64,000 nucleotides of DNA from an uncultured Spirochaetaceae bacterium (GTDB taxonomy: Bacteria; Spirochaetota; Spirochaetia; Sphaerochaetales; Sphaerochaetaceae): NCBI GenBank assembly GCA_944389025.1, contig CALXKU010000009.1, forward strand, positions 1 through 64,000. Reading direction: 5' to 3'. Below are positions 7,876 to 16,511 of the stretch, in pieces (within the stretch, counting starts at the first letter, position 1; each line of letters starts with the position of its first letter). The notes below the pieces were generated by a model. That model was not told the origin of the DNA. It worked only from the letters and a program-made list of their open reading frames with translations, and searched no databases. A program made the translations under genes and the position numbers.

Positions 7876-10293
7876 ATGCATAGTGATTATATGGTACACG
7901 CCATTGAGGGTGTGATGGTATCTACCAGAAGCGGTATATTGAAGCTTTTGGAGCTTTATAGGAAGGGCTCTGAAGGACATCAGGTTTTCGTAATTTCCCC
8001 CGTGAAGGATAATGAGCTTAGCCTCACAGCTCTGCTGGAGAGGGCTGAGAAGAAGGATGAGAAGCTCTGGGCCGTGATAGAAAGAAGCAGGAACAGCTGG
8101 CTTGAGCTGAGTGAAAACAGCCTTGAAAGCGACGTGACAAGCTCGGTCACAGAGGCGATAAACGCTTCATTCTCGAAAGTGGAGGATATACTTAAGGCGG
8201 TCTGGCTCCTTGAAAAAAGCAGTGATCAGAGCCGAATATATCTGGAGAGCATGACAAGCTTCTTCATAGCATCCATACTTTCATCCCTTTTCGAATCCAG
8301 CAATCTTGAAGCAAGTCTCTTTGACGCTTACGATGCGGTAAGACGTTCGTCTTTCCCCTCCGGCGCCTCATTCGTATACGGCAGAATGCTGGAGCCCGAG
8401 ACGGGGAGAAGCGATGCCCTTGGAAGGATCCGGCATGAGGGTGAGAGTGAGTACACGGCTTCATTAATAGCATCCAACATAGGCTCTGCGCTCACTTTCT
8501 GGAATCACAGATCCCTTCTTAGGACGGCAAGCATCAAGGATGTGCCAGGGGCGGATGTGATACGCAACTTAAGTTATGCGGAGGCTACCGAGCTCTCGTT
8601 CTTCGGTGCTCCCATCGTGCATCCCCATTCATTCATTCCCGCTCAGGCGAAGGGGCTTGATATCCACCTCAGGTACTGGGGGGACATAGATAGCGAGGGT
8701 ACTCTGGTATCAAAGGATGTGTTCAAGGATAAGGACAAGGCTGTGAAGGCTTTTTCCGTTGTCAGGAACGTATCCCTTATAAACGTGGAGGGAAGCGGCA
8801 TGTCGGGTGTCCCCGGTGTCTCGTCCCGTCTTTTCACCGCACTGAGGAACGAGATGATAAGTGTCATATTCATAAGCCAGGCTTCCAGTGAGTACTCGAT
8901 CTGTTTCGCTGTTCCTAAGTCTGACAGCCTCGGAGCTCTTCGGACCATACGTAAGGAATTCAGCGAAGAGCTTGGCAAGAAGGCCATAAACAGCATAGAG
9001 GTTGAGAACGACTGTGCAATACTGGCCGCCGTGGGAGAGGAGATGCCGGGCGCGATCGGTGTTGCGGGCAAGTTCTTCTCATCCTTGGCAAAGAGTAACG
9101 TGAATGTGCGTGCGATTGCGCAGGGCTCAAGCGAGAGGAACATCTCCGCCGTCATAAAGATGGAGGATTCTGCAAAGGCCCTTAGAAGCCTGCACTCAGG
9201 ATTCTTCATGTCTGCACAGACCCTCTCTGTCGGTCTCTTCGGACCGGGTAACATCGGAGGAACGCTGCTTGACCAGATTGCAAGGGAATCTGAGAGGCTC
9301 AGAAAGCAGTTCGATCTTGATATCAGGATTCGTGGGATTGCCACGAGCAGCAAGATGCTCCTCTCCGATGAGGGGGTGAATCTCAGCTCCTGGAGAGAGC
9401 AGTTTGAGAAATACGCGGTAGTCTACAACGAGAAGATATTCATGGAACATATAGCGGCCTCATACTATCCGCACAAGGTGATCATTGATTGCACCTCGAG
9501 CCAGGAGAGGGCGCTCACATATAAGAGCCTGCTGGATGCCGGTTTCCATATCATAACGCCTAACAAGAAGGCGAACAGCTCATCTTACGACTACTACAGC
9601 AGTTTGATCGAGACTTCACGTAAGACGGGAAGCAAGTACTATTACGAGACGACGGTAGGAGCCGGGCTTCCGATAATAACGACGCTAAAGGATTTGAGGG
9701 AGACGGGGGATAGCATACTCAAGGTCGAAGGCATGGTATCCGGAACTCTCGCATGGCTTTTCAGCAGTTATGATGGCACTCTCCCTTTCAGCTCGCTTGT
9801 CCTCAAGGCGAAGGAGATGGGGTATACGGAGCCGGACCCGAGGGATGACCTATCAGGAATGGATGTCGCGAGAAAGACCGTCATTCTTGCCCGTGAAATG
9901 GGCTACAGGACCGAGGTCGAGGATATCAGGATCGAGTCCCTTGTCCCCGAGGATCTCAGGACCGCAAGCAAGGATGAGTTCTTGAGCCGTCTCAGCGCGA
10001 TGGATGATAAGATGAGGGATCTTTTCGTCTCAGCCAGGGCCGAAGGGAAGAACATAAGGTATGTCGGAAAGGTTGATGAGGATGGAAAATGCTCGGTTGG
10101 CCTTGAGCTCTATCCAGATGACCATCCATTCAGCCAAGCTCATGGGACTGATAATGTCATAGCATTCACTACAGAGAGATATTTCAATCAGCCGCTTGTC
10201 ATAAAAGGACCCGGTGCCGGACCGGAAGTCACGGCAGCCGGAGTGTTCGCAGACATGCTCCGCCTCGGGGCATATCTTGGCAGCAGGATATAA
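7876..10293 (+). CDS. thrA: ThrA-like fusion: degenerate aspartokinase, ACT domains, homoserine dehydrogenase
   Basis: An 805-residue protein with the same layout as E. coli ThrA: kinase region (about 1-285), two ACT domains (about 290-445) and homoserine dehydrogenase (about 450-805). The dehydrogenase half is intact: GLFGPGNIGG for NAD(P), NKKAN, VGAGLPIITTL, GYTEPDPRDDLSGMD with its catalytic Asp, and GAGPEVTAAGVFADM. The ACT part keeps SSEYSI and AQGSSERNIS. The kinase half is recognisable by position (LSYAEATELSFFGAPIVHP) but lacks the family signatures: AIEGVMVST replaces KFGGTSV, EGESEYTA replaces GGSDYTA, and the DVDGV loop is gone. It probably makes homoserine only; a separate aspartokinase would be needed. 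The start follows AGGGAG. It lies 10 bases before thrC. Confidence 0.88.
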   Translation: MHSDYMVHAIEGVMVSTRSGILKLLELYRKGSEGHQVFVISPVKDNELSLTALLERAEKKDEKLWAVIERSRNSWLELSENSLESDVTSSVTEAINASFSKVEDILKAVWLLEKSSDQSRIYLESMTSFFIASILSSLFESSNLEASLFDAYDAVRRSSFPSGASFVYGRMLEPETGRSDALGRIRHEGESEYTASLIASNIGSALTFWNHRSLLRTASIKDVPGADVIRNLSYAEATELSFFGAPIVHPHSFIPAQAKGLDIHLRYWGDIDSEGTLVSKDVFKDKDKAVKAFSVVRNVSLINVEGSGMSGVPGVSSRLFTALRNEMISVIFISQASSEYSICFAVPKSDSLGALRTIRKEFSEELGKKAINSIEVENDCAILAAVGEEMPGAIGVAGKFFSSLAKSNVNVRAIAQGSSERNISAVIKMEDSAKALRSLHSGFFMSAQTLSVGLFGPGNIGGTLLDQIARESERLRKQFDLDIRIRGIATSSKMLLSDEGVNLSSWREQFEKYAVVYNEKIFMEHIAASYYPHKVIIDCTSSQERALTYKSLLDAGFHIITPNKKANSSSYDYYSSLIETSRKTGSKYYYETTVGAGLPIITTLKDLRETGDSILKVEGMVSGTLAWLFSSYDGTLPFSSLVLKAKEMGYTEPDPRDDLSGMDVARKTVILAREMGYRTEVEDIRIESLVPEDLRTASKDEFLSRLSAMDDKMRDLFVSARAEGKNIRYVGKVDEDGKCSVGLELYPDDHPFSQAHGTDNVIAFTTERYFNQPLVIKGPGAGPEVTAAGVFADMLRLGAYLGSRI

Positions 10294-10303
10294 GGGAGGA
10301 TAT

Positions 10304-11557
10304 ATGTATTTCGTATCTACACGTGATGAGAGTGGAAGTAAATTCACAGCATCTGAGGCGATAATGAAAGGCCTTGCACCGGATGGGGGGCTCTTCGTTC
10401 CTGAGAGGATACCGGACCTCGGCCCGGATTTCACGATGGAGAAGGGCTACGCATATGCGGCATATGAGGTAATAAAACCATATTTCGAAGGAGATGAAGC
10501 CCTTGATGATCTCTATGACATATGCCAGAAAGCGTTCAATTTCCCCGTAAGTTTTCACACGAGGGAAGGCAAGGATACTCTTGAGCTATACTGGGGACCT
10601 ACATCAGCCTTCAAGGATTTCGGTGCAAGATTTCTTGCGTTTTTCATGGAATCACGTCTTAAAAAGAGCGGAGAGGACCTTACGGTGCTTGTTGCGACAA
10701 GCGGGGATACGGGTGGGGCTGTTGCCTCCGCATTCCATGAGAGGGAGCACCTTCGGGTGAAGGTTCTCTTCCCTAAAGGCGGGGTATCGGAGAGGCAGAT
10801 GAGGCAGCTGACATGCTTTGATGGCAACGTCGAGGCTTTCGAGGTCAATGGAACATTCGATGACTGTCAGAAGATGGTCAAGGATGCCTTCATGGATCCC
10901 TCTCTTCATGGTCTGACGAGTGCGAACAGTATAAATCTTGGGCGCCTTCTTCCCCAGGTCGTGTATTACGTATGGGCATCTTTCATCTATAAGGCACGCT
11001 ATGGCAGGGAGGCTGTTTTCATCGTTCCAAGCGGTAATGTCGGAAATTCCACCGGTGCCTTCTGGGCTAAGGCGATGGGAGCTCCGATAAGGCATATCGA
11101 GCTTGCGGTGAACGCCAATCGCACAATACCCGATTATCTTGAAAGCGGTGAGTACAGACCGAGAAAGAGCTGTCACACACTTGCGAACGCGATGGATGTC
11201 GGGGCTCCGAGCAATATGGAGAGGCTCTTTAATCTGTTTAAAAGCTATGACGAGTTCAAGGCGAATGTCACAAGCCACAGCGTCGATGACTACAAGATAA
11301 GGACTACGATAAGGGAGGTCTTTGAAGAGGAGGGCTATCTCATCTGTCCTCATACCGCATGTGCCGAGTATGTAAGGCGTAAATATTACGACGGAAAGCC
11401 CACTGTTGTCGTCTCAACCGCGCATCCTGCGAAATTTGAGAGCATAGTAGAGCCGATCATCGGGAAGACGGTAGCTATCCCGGAGACCCTTTATGACATG
11501 CTTACCCGTGATTGCAGCTACACGGAGATAGGAACGGATTACAGGGATCTGTTCTGA
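10304..11557 (+). CDS. thrC: Threonine synthase
   Basis: A 417-residue PLP enzyme that converts O-phosphohomoserine to threonine. The PLP lysine lies in SAFKDFGARF (Lys104), with ATSGDTGGAVA and VPSGNVGNSTGAF forming the phosphate-binding loops. It matches the longer bacterial ThrC type that opens with STRD and A-P-D-GGLFVP. The start at 10304 follows GGGAGG; a longer frame from 10214 overlaps thrA and is not needed. It is cotranscribed with the upstream thrA-like gene. Homoserine kinase (thrB) is not in the window. Confidence 0.95.
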   Translation: MYFVSTRDESGSKFTASEAIMKGLAPDGGLFVPERIPDLGPDFTMEKGYAYAAYEVIKPYFEGDEALDDLYDICQKAFNFPVSFHTREGKDTLELYWGPTSAFKDFGARFLAFFMESRLKKSGEDLTVLVATSGDTGGAVASAFHEREHLRVKVLFPKGGVSERQMRQLTCFDGNVEAFEVNGTFDDCQKMVKDAFMDPSLHGLTSANSINLGRLLPQVVYYVWASFIYKARYGREAVFIVPSGNVGNSTGAFWAKAMGAPIRHIELAVNANRTIPDYLESGEYRPRKSCHTLANAMDVGAPSNMERLFNLFKSYDEFKANVTSHSVDDYKIRTTIREVFEEEGYLICPHTACAEYVRRKYYDGKPTVVVSTAHPAKFESIVEPIIGKTVAIPETLYDMLTRDCSYTEIGTDYRDLF

Positions 11558-11565
11558 AAATGTTT

Positions 11566-11600
11566 GCTGGAGTTCATTTTGGCCTCCAGCTTATTTTTTC
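11566..11600 (+). terminator. Terminator of the thrA-thrC unit
   Basis: GCTGGAG and CTCCAGC (11566-11572 and 11584-11590) form a stem followed by TTATTTTTTCTTTTTT. The T tract doubles as the 3' end of the convergent MATE gene, and the stem can also act on the minus strand. Confidence 0.75.
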
Positions 11601-12943
11601 TTTTTTGGGAGCACATCACCGAAGAAATAATAGATTATGATTGCTCCCGATGTGATCACCCAAGATAACGGGTAGCAGAAGAAGACGTTGAAAAGGGTGG
11701 GATTGCGCCCCGGTACGATTGCAAGCCATAGTGCACGGAGCACGCAGATTCCGACGATTGTTATTATTGTCGGGATCAGTGTCTTTCCGCATCCTCTCAT
11801 CACTCCTGATAGGATTTCTATAGGCATGTACGTGATCCATGTCGGGACGAGTATGAGCAGGATTTCCACTCCGATTGCGAGCACTTCTTCATCACTTGTG
11901 AAGAGCATCAGTCCTTTTTCCTCAAGAATGAGGAACGCGAAGGATATAAGAAGGGTGAGTATGGCACCCATTAAAAGGCTGATCCTGACACCTTTCCTGA
12001 CACGGTCGTAGAGCTTTGCTCCGTAGTTCTGTCCGACGAATGTCGTCGCTGCTATTCCGAAAGCGTTTATGGCCATCCAGAACACGGCATCGAGTTTACC
12101 GTACGCCGCCCACGCCGCAGCGGTCGCAGTTCCGAATGCATTCACGTTCGCCTGTATTATTAGATTGGAGATCGTATAGAGTATGGACTGGATGCCGGTG
12201 GGAAGACCTATTCTGAGCGTTCCTCTCACTATTACCGGGTCAGGGCGCATATGGCGCAGACTCAGCCTGATATCCTCATCGAGCTTCCTTAAATAGATTA
12301 TGACAAGCACCGCCGATACCGCTTGGCTGATTATAGTAGCCCATGCAGCACCTGCAACCCCGAGGGGAGTGAATCCTACGAGTACTATGTCGAGCACTAT
12401 GTTGACAAGACAGCCGACGATAAGGAAGTAAAGCGGTTTTTTCGAGTCTCCCAGAGCTCTGAATATGCCGGCGCCCATGTTGTATACTGTATTGAACACG
12501 CTTCCGACGAAATATATCCTCATGTAGATTTCCGCGAGTCCGATAACATCCTCAGGGGTTCCGATGAGCTCAAGGATTGGGCGGGTAAAGAGTATGCCGA
12601 TCAGCATGATCGCGATGCCGCCGATGAGAGCGATCAGAATAGCGGTATGTATAGCCTTATTGGTGTCCTCATAGTCCTTCGCACCGTAATACTGGCTTAT
12701 AATTACGGTGGCTCCGCTACTGAGTCCGGTGAAGAATCCGATCAGCAGATTGATTGCAGTTCCGGTTCCGCCTCCCACTGCTGCGAGAGCTGCCGTGCCA
12801 AGGTACTGTCCTACTATGATCGCATCAACAGTGTTATAAAGCTGCTGGAAGAATGTTCCGAAAAGGATAGGGAAGAAGAATAGCAGAAGCTGGCTTGATA
12901 TCCTTCCCTCCGTGATGCCGTTTACTCTGGTCTCTGTTCTCAT
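11591..12943 (-). CDS. MATE-family efflux transporter (DtxR-linked)
   Basis: A 450-residue membrane protein with about 12 hydrophobic segments in two MATE halves, including the conserved opening FFPILFGTFFQQLYNTVDAI and G-N-x-A-x-A-like glycine-rich turns. MATE proteins export drugs or metabolites against sodium or proton gradients. It starts 15 bases after the end of a DtxR-family metalloregulator gene on the same strand, so the two form an operon. That pairing hints at export of a metal-linked compound or of a toxic metal complex, but the substrate cannot be read from the sequence. Confidence 0.9.
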   Translation of the reverse strand: MRTETRVNGITEGRISSQLLLFFFPILFGTFFQQLYNTVDAIIVGQYLGTAALAAVGGGTGTAINLLIGFFTGLSSGATVIISQYYGAKDYEDTNKAIHTAILIALIGGIAIMLIGILFTRPILELIGTPEDVIGLAEIYMRIYFVGSVFNTVYNMGAGIFRALGDSKKPLYFLIVGCLVNIVLDIVLVGFTPLGVAGAAWATIISQAVSAVLVIIYLRKLDEDIRLSLRHMRPDPVIVRGTLRIGLPTGIQSILYTISNLIIQANVNAFGTATAAAWAAYGKLDAVFWMAINAFGIAATTFVGQNYGAKLYDRVRKGVRISLLMGAILTLLISFAFLILEEKGLMLFTSDEEVLAIGVEILLILVPTWITYMPIEILSGVMRGCGKTLIPTIITIVGICVLRALWLAIVPGRNPTLFNVFFCYPLSWVITSGAIIIYYFFGDVLPKKKK

Positions 12944-12958
12944 CCTAAGAGGGGATTA

Positions 12959-13348
12959 TCATTGTTTTTCCATTTTAGTCAACATGTTTTTAGCATGATT
13001 GCTTATGGCGTTGAACGTTTCCTCGCTTATTACATGCTCTATGCGGCAAGCATCTTTCTCCGCGGTCTTCCTGTCAACTCCAAGACTGGTCAAAACCTTT
13101 GTTATTCCCAAGTGTCTCTCGTATGTTCTCTCCGCGATTTTACGCCCCTCTGCTGTAAGGGTTATGTAGTTGTCCCCGTCAATCTCTATAAGATGTTTTT
13201 CCTTGAGTTTTCTCAGTGCTATGCTCACACTCGGTTTTGAGAACTCGAGGTGTTTTGCAATGTCTATGTTCCTTACGACCTTCTTATCATCTGATAATAT
13301 AAGTATGGCTTCCAGATAGTCTTCCGATGATTCCTTTGCGTCCATCAT
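12959..13348 (-). CDS. DtxR/MntR-family metal-dependent repressor
   Basis: A 129-residue protein with a winged helix at about 8-65 (SEDYLEAILIL, then HLEFSKPSVSIALRKLKEKHLI) and the DtxR dimerisation region with metal-ligand positions: E-R-H-L near 78, C in the KDACRIEH segment, and EH-VISEE near 104-110. This family represses iron or manganese uptake genes when the metal is bound. It lacks the C-terminal SH3-like domain, as MntR does. The start at 13348 follows GAGAGG. It faces the feo operon across a 160-base region with candidate operator repeats and leads an operon with the MATE gene, so it most likely controls both. Confidence 0.9.
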   Translation of the reverse strand: MMDAKESSEDYLEAILILSDDKKVVRNIDIAKHLEFSKPSVSIALRKLKEKHLIEIDGDNYITLTAEGRKIAERTYERHLGITKVLTSLGVDRKTAEKDACRIEHVISEETFNAISNHAKNMLTKMEKQ

Positions 13349-13380
13349 ATCCTCTCTCTGAACATTCTAACACATATGAA

Positions 13381-13467
13381 ATGTTAACATGTGATGAAAG
13401 ATGAGATTTTTCAAGAATTTTTGCAAGCTGAGTTATTGACTACTAATTTTAGTTAGAGTAAGCTAAC
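13381..13467 (+). promoter_or_regulatory. feo promoter with candidate DtxR-type operators
   Basis: On the plus strand TTGACT (13436-13441), 17 bases, TAAGCT (13459-13464). The inverted repeat GTTAG-N6-CTAAC (13452-13467) overlaps the -10 and resembles the TTAGGTTAG half-sites of DtxR operators. A second perfect palindrome, ATGTTAACAT (13381-13390), lies nearer the regulator gene and could control the divergent unit. Further GGTT/AACC and CTAAC pieces lie at 13470-13495. The assignment to this regulator is inferred. Confidence 0.45.
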
Positions 13468-13514
13468 CATGGTTGGAAAATTAACCTATTCTAACTTTTT
13501 TAGGAGGCTTGATG

Positions 13515-13724
13515 ATGCCACTTACCATGATAGGTCCCGGAATGAGGGCGAAAGTCAGAAGGGTGGGAGGAGGAGAGGATGTCAGAAGATACCTTGGCAA
13601 TCTGGGATTCGTCTCCGGCTCAGAGATAGAGATGATAAGCATGCTTGGGAAATCTGTGATTGTTAAAATCAAGGATTCCCGCGTTGCCCTGAATGCTGAT
13701 ATGGCAAGACATATCATGATCTGA
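13515..13724 (+). CDS. feoA: FeoA-like ferrous iron transport protein (first copy)
   Basis: A 69-residue SH3-like FeoA domain: MRAKVRRVGGGEDVRRYLGNLGFVSGSEIEM... ending with ALNADMARHIMI. FeoA assists the FeoB iron transporter, probably by binding its cytoplasmic G domain. The SD AGGAGG (13502-13507) precedes two tandem ATG codons at 13512 and 13515; the second has the better spacing. It is the first gene of the feo operon. Confidence 0.9.
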   Translation: MPLTMIGPGMRAKVRRVGGGEDVRRYLGNLGFVSGSEIEMISMLGKSVIVKIKDSRVALNADMARHIMI

Positions 13725-13749
13725 TTCTGCACATTTATAGGAGTTTTAT

Positions 13750-13968
13750 ATGACACTTGGAGAGGCGAAAGTCGGCTCAACGGTACGCGTTGAGAAGATT
13801 GAAGGAGATGGTGCATACAAAAGACGCATCATGGACATGGGGATTACGAAAGGTACGGAGCTTTACATCAGGAAGGTCGCACCGCTTGGAGATCCTGTTG
13901 AGATCACGGTCAGGGGCTATGAGCTTTCAGTGAGAAAGAACGATGCCCAGTGTGTAATCGTGAGATGA
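13750..13968 (+). CDS. feoA: FeoA-like ferrous iron transport protein (second copy)
   Basis: A 72-residue FeoA domain with the typical GDGAYKRRIMDMGITKGTEL and PLGDPVEITVRGYELSVRK. It is clearly diverged from the first copy 26 bases upstream, so the duplication is old. Two FeoA genes before one FeoB are common in anaerobes. The SD AGGAG lies about ten bases before the ATG. It is 26 bases upstream of feoB. Confidence 0.93.
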   Translation: MTLGEAKVGSTVRVEKIEGDGAYKRRIMDMGITKGTELYIRKVAPLGDPVEITVRGYELSVRKNDAQCVIVR

Positions 13969-13994
13969 CCGAAATCGGATAGGAGTTTGAGAAG

Positions 13995-16178
13995 ATGAAT
14001 ATAAAGATAGCTCTTGCAGGTAATCCAAACTGCGGAAAGACGACCATGTTCAATGCTCTTACGGGAGCGAACCAGTACGTCGGTAACTGGCCTGGTGTAA
14101 CGGTTGAGAAGAAAGAGGGAAAACTCAGGGATAAATCGCGTGCGGATGAGATAACGCTGACCGATCTTCCGGGAATCTATTCCCTCAGTCCATATACTCT
14201 TGAGGAGGTTGTCAGCCGTGACTACCTTCTCAAGGAAGAGCCGGATGTTATAATCGATCTGGTTGATGCAACGAACATCGAGAGGAACCTTTATCTGACT
14301 ACACAGTTGATAGAAACTGGAATTCCGGTCGTTATAGCACTCAACATGGCCGATCTCATAGAGAAGAAAGGACTGAAAATCGACAAGAAGAGGCTTGAGA
14401 TGGTTCTCGGATGTCCTGTCGTCGAGACTTCCGCGCTAAAAAAGACAGGTCTTGATGCGTTGATTGAAGAAGCTGTCAAGGTTGCCAAGAAGAAGGAGCA
14501 TGAGCTTCCCCAGCAGATTTTCTCTGAGAAAATGGAGGCTTTAATCTCCTCCGTAAAGGATTCCCTTTCCTCCATTGTCTCCCCCGAGGTGGCAAGATGG
14601 TACGCGATAAAGGCCATAGAGAACGATGAGAAGGCGATGAGCTCTATATCTCTTCCATCCTCAGTAAAATCAAAGGCTGCTGAGGCCAGGGCGATTGCAG
14701 AGAAGGATAGGGATGATGATATTGAATCTATCATAACGGATGAGAGGTACAGGTACATCCAGAAGCTGGTTCAGACAACGGTCAAGAAAGGGAAGGAGGA
14801 GCTTTCCGTCTCTGACAAGATTGACAGGATTGTTACGAACAGGATACTCGGCATACCTATCTTCATCCTTGTGATGTGGTTTGTATACTATGTCAGTGTG
14901 ACTACAATCGGTACGTGGGTGACCGACTGGACGAATGACACGTTTGTCGGAGCTGTGCAAGGCTGGGTCGGCTCAGGGCTTGAGGCGATCGGGGCAGGCT
15001 CTCTCGTAACAGGTCTGGTCGTTGACGGTATCATAGGGGGAGTCGGGGCTGTTCTTGGCTTTGTTCCGCAGATGGCCATTCTGTTCCTCTTCCTATCCAT
15101 CCTGGAAGACTGCGGTTACATGGTCCGTATCGCATTCGTTATGGACAGGGTCTTCAGGCATTTCGGACTATCTGGTAAGAGCTTCATTCCTCTTCTGATT
15201 TCATCCGGTTGCGGAATTCCGGGCATCATGGCCAGCAGGACTATAGAACAGGAGAATGACAGGAAGCTTACAATCATGACAGCCACTTTCATCCCATGCG
15301 GTGCAAAGCTGCCTGTAATCGCCCTTATGGGAGGTGTCATGGCTTCCTATATGACAGGTTCTTATGAGGCGGGAGGATTCATCGCCCCGCTGATGTACTT
15401 CATCGGAATCGTAGCGGTTCTTGTTTCAGCGATAATGCTCAAGAAGACGAAGCCTTTCTCTGGCAAGCCCGCACCTTTCGTAATGGAGCTTCCTGCATAC
15501 CATATTCCGAGTGCGAGAACCGTTCTTCTGCATGTTTGGGAGCGTCTCAAGGGCTTTATCATCAAGGCTGGAACGATACTTTTCCTTGCCTGCGTCGTCA
15601 TGTGGTTCCTTTCCGCGTTCGGATTCGGAGAAGGCGGTTTCGGTATGGTCGAGGACAGTTCTGAGAGCCTTCTGGCCGTGCTCGGAGGTGTGATCGCTCC
15701 TCTGTTCGCCCCGCTTGGATTCGGTTCCTGGCAGGCGGTTGCAGCATCAATCTCAGGATTCACAGCAAAGGAGGCGATAGTCTCCACTATGGGAGTACTT
15801 GCCAATGTAGCAGGAGATGTGGAAGATGCCGTAACGGTTGCAGAAGGGGTTGCCGCATGGTTCCCAAGCGCAATTGCCGCATTCTCTTTCCTGCTTTTCA
15901 ACCTTCTGGACTCCCCGTGTCTTGCAGCAATTGCCACAATGGCGCAGCAGATGCAGAGCAGGAAATGGTTCTGGTTCGCAATACTCTTCCAGAATCTGTT
16001 CGCGTATGCGGTCTGTCTTTGCGTTTACCAGATCGGCTTTCTTCTCATGGGAGGATCGTTCGGACTATGGAGCGTGGTTGCAATCGCAGTGCTTGCTTTG
16101 CTTCTATTCTTACTGTTCCGTCCGGATCCGTATAAGAATCAGAAGGTCTACTCCAGACGTTCCGTGGAAGCGGCATGA
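13995..16178 (+). CDS. feoB: Ferrous iron transporter FeoB
   Basis: A 727-residue FeoB. The N-terminal G domain has GNPNCGKTT (residues 9-17), DLPGIYSLSP, and NMADLIEKKG; the membrane part (about 280-720) has the two Gate domains, including SSGCGIPGIMASRT and CGAKLPVIALM with conserved Cys residues. FeoB brings Fe(II) across the inner membrane. It sits downstream of two feoA genes and overlaps the next small gene by four bases (ATGA). Regulation by the divergent DtxR-type repressor is likely. Confidence 0.97.
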   Translation: MNIKIALAGNPNCGKTTMFNALTGANQYVGNWPGVTVEKKEGKLRDKSRADEITLTDLPGIYSLSPYTLEEVVSRDYLLKEEPDVIIDLVDATNIERNLYLTTQLIETGIPVVIALNMADLIEKKGLKIDKKRLEMVLGCPVVETSALKKTGLDALIEEAVKVAKKKEHELPQQIFSEKMEALISSVKDSLSSIVSPEVARWYAIKAIENDEKAMSSISLPSSVKSKAAEARAIAEKDRDDDIESIITDERYRYIQKLVQTTVKKGKEELSVSDKIDRIVTNRILGIPIFILVMWFVYYVSVTTIGTWVTDWTNDTFVGAVQGWVGSGLEAIGAGSLVTGLVVDGIIGGVGAVLGFVPQMAILFLFLSILEDCGYMVRIAFVMDRVFRHFGLSGKSFIPLLISSGCGIPGIMASRTIEQENDRKLTIMTATFIPCGAKLPVIALMGGVMASYMTGSYEAGGFIAPLMYFIGIVAVLVSAIMLKKTKPFSGKPAPFVMELPAYHIPSARTVLLHVWERLKGFIIKAGTILFLACVVMWFLSAFGFGEGGFGMVEDSSESLLAVLGGVIAPLFAPLGFGSWQAVAASISGFTAKEAIVSTMGVLANVAGDVEDAVTVAEGVAAWFPSAIAAFSFLLFNLLDSPCLAAIATMAQQMQSRKWFWFAILFQNLFAYAVCLCVYQIGFLLMGGSFGLWSVVAIAVLALLLFLLFRPDPYKNQKVYSRRSVEAA

Positions 16179-16372
16179 GGTCACTTATGCTTGTTGATGT
16201 TCTTATCCTTTCTCTGGTCGTATTCTATTGCTTATTTGCGATCAGGAAACTCATTCGCGATAAAAAGAAGGGTGTGTGCACCGGTTGCAGCGCAAAAAGC
16301 TGCGCCGGTTGCCACGGTTGCGATCAGAGCTACATAGATGATCTTCTGAGAAAAGCTGAGAGGAAAGCCTGA
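16175..16372 (+). CDS. FeoB-associated Cys-rich membrane protein
   Basis: A 65-residue peptide with one membrane segment (about 5-24), a basic stretch RKLIRDKKK and a cysteine cluster CTGCSAKSCAGCHGC. This is the pattern of the FeoB-associated Cys-rich membrane family (PF12669), small proteins found next to feoB whose role is unknown but may be handing iron over or sensing it. The ATG at 16175 overlaps the feoB stop; ATG 16187 is an alternative. The next small gene begins two bases after its stop. Confidence 0.8.
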   Translation: MRSLMLVDVLILSLVVFYCLFAIRKLIRDKKKGVCTGCSAKSCAGCHGCDQSYIDDLLRKAERKA

Positions 16373-16373
16373 T

Positions 16374-16511
16374 ATGGGAGACTCTACTTCCAGCATGTTC
16401 TATGCTTTCGCTGCATTCATAGTGATCTACCTCGTCGGAGCTGGAATCTATACCGTAGTTCAGGCTGTGAGGAAGTTACTTGAAAGGAAAAAGAATGGAG
16501 GAGATAGGTGA
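16374..16511 (+). CDS. 45-residue single-pass membrane peptide in the feo operon
   Basis: MGDSTSSMFYAFAAFIVIYL begins a 45-residue protein with one hydrophobic segment (about 8-30) and a basic tail RKLLERKKNGGDR. It starts two bases after the stop of the Cys-rich peptide and its stop overlaps the start of the HMA gene (TGATG), so translation of the three small genes is coupled. AGGAAAG lies nine bases before the ATG. I recognise no family. Its place between two metal-binding membrane proteins suggests an accessory subunit of the iron transporter, which is inferred. Confidence 0.65.
   Translation: MGDSTSSMFYAFAAFIVIYLVGAGIYTVVQAVRKLLERKKNGGDR

Noticed and set aside
12323-12883. 186-residue plus-strand ORF inside the MATE gene
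   Set aside because: It is the mirror frame of a well-supported membrane protein and has odd, polar composition with no SD or family.
15362-15937. 191-residue minus-strand ORF inside feoB
   Set aside because: It lies wholly inside FeoB in another frame and matches no family.
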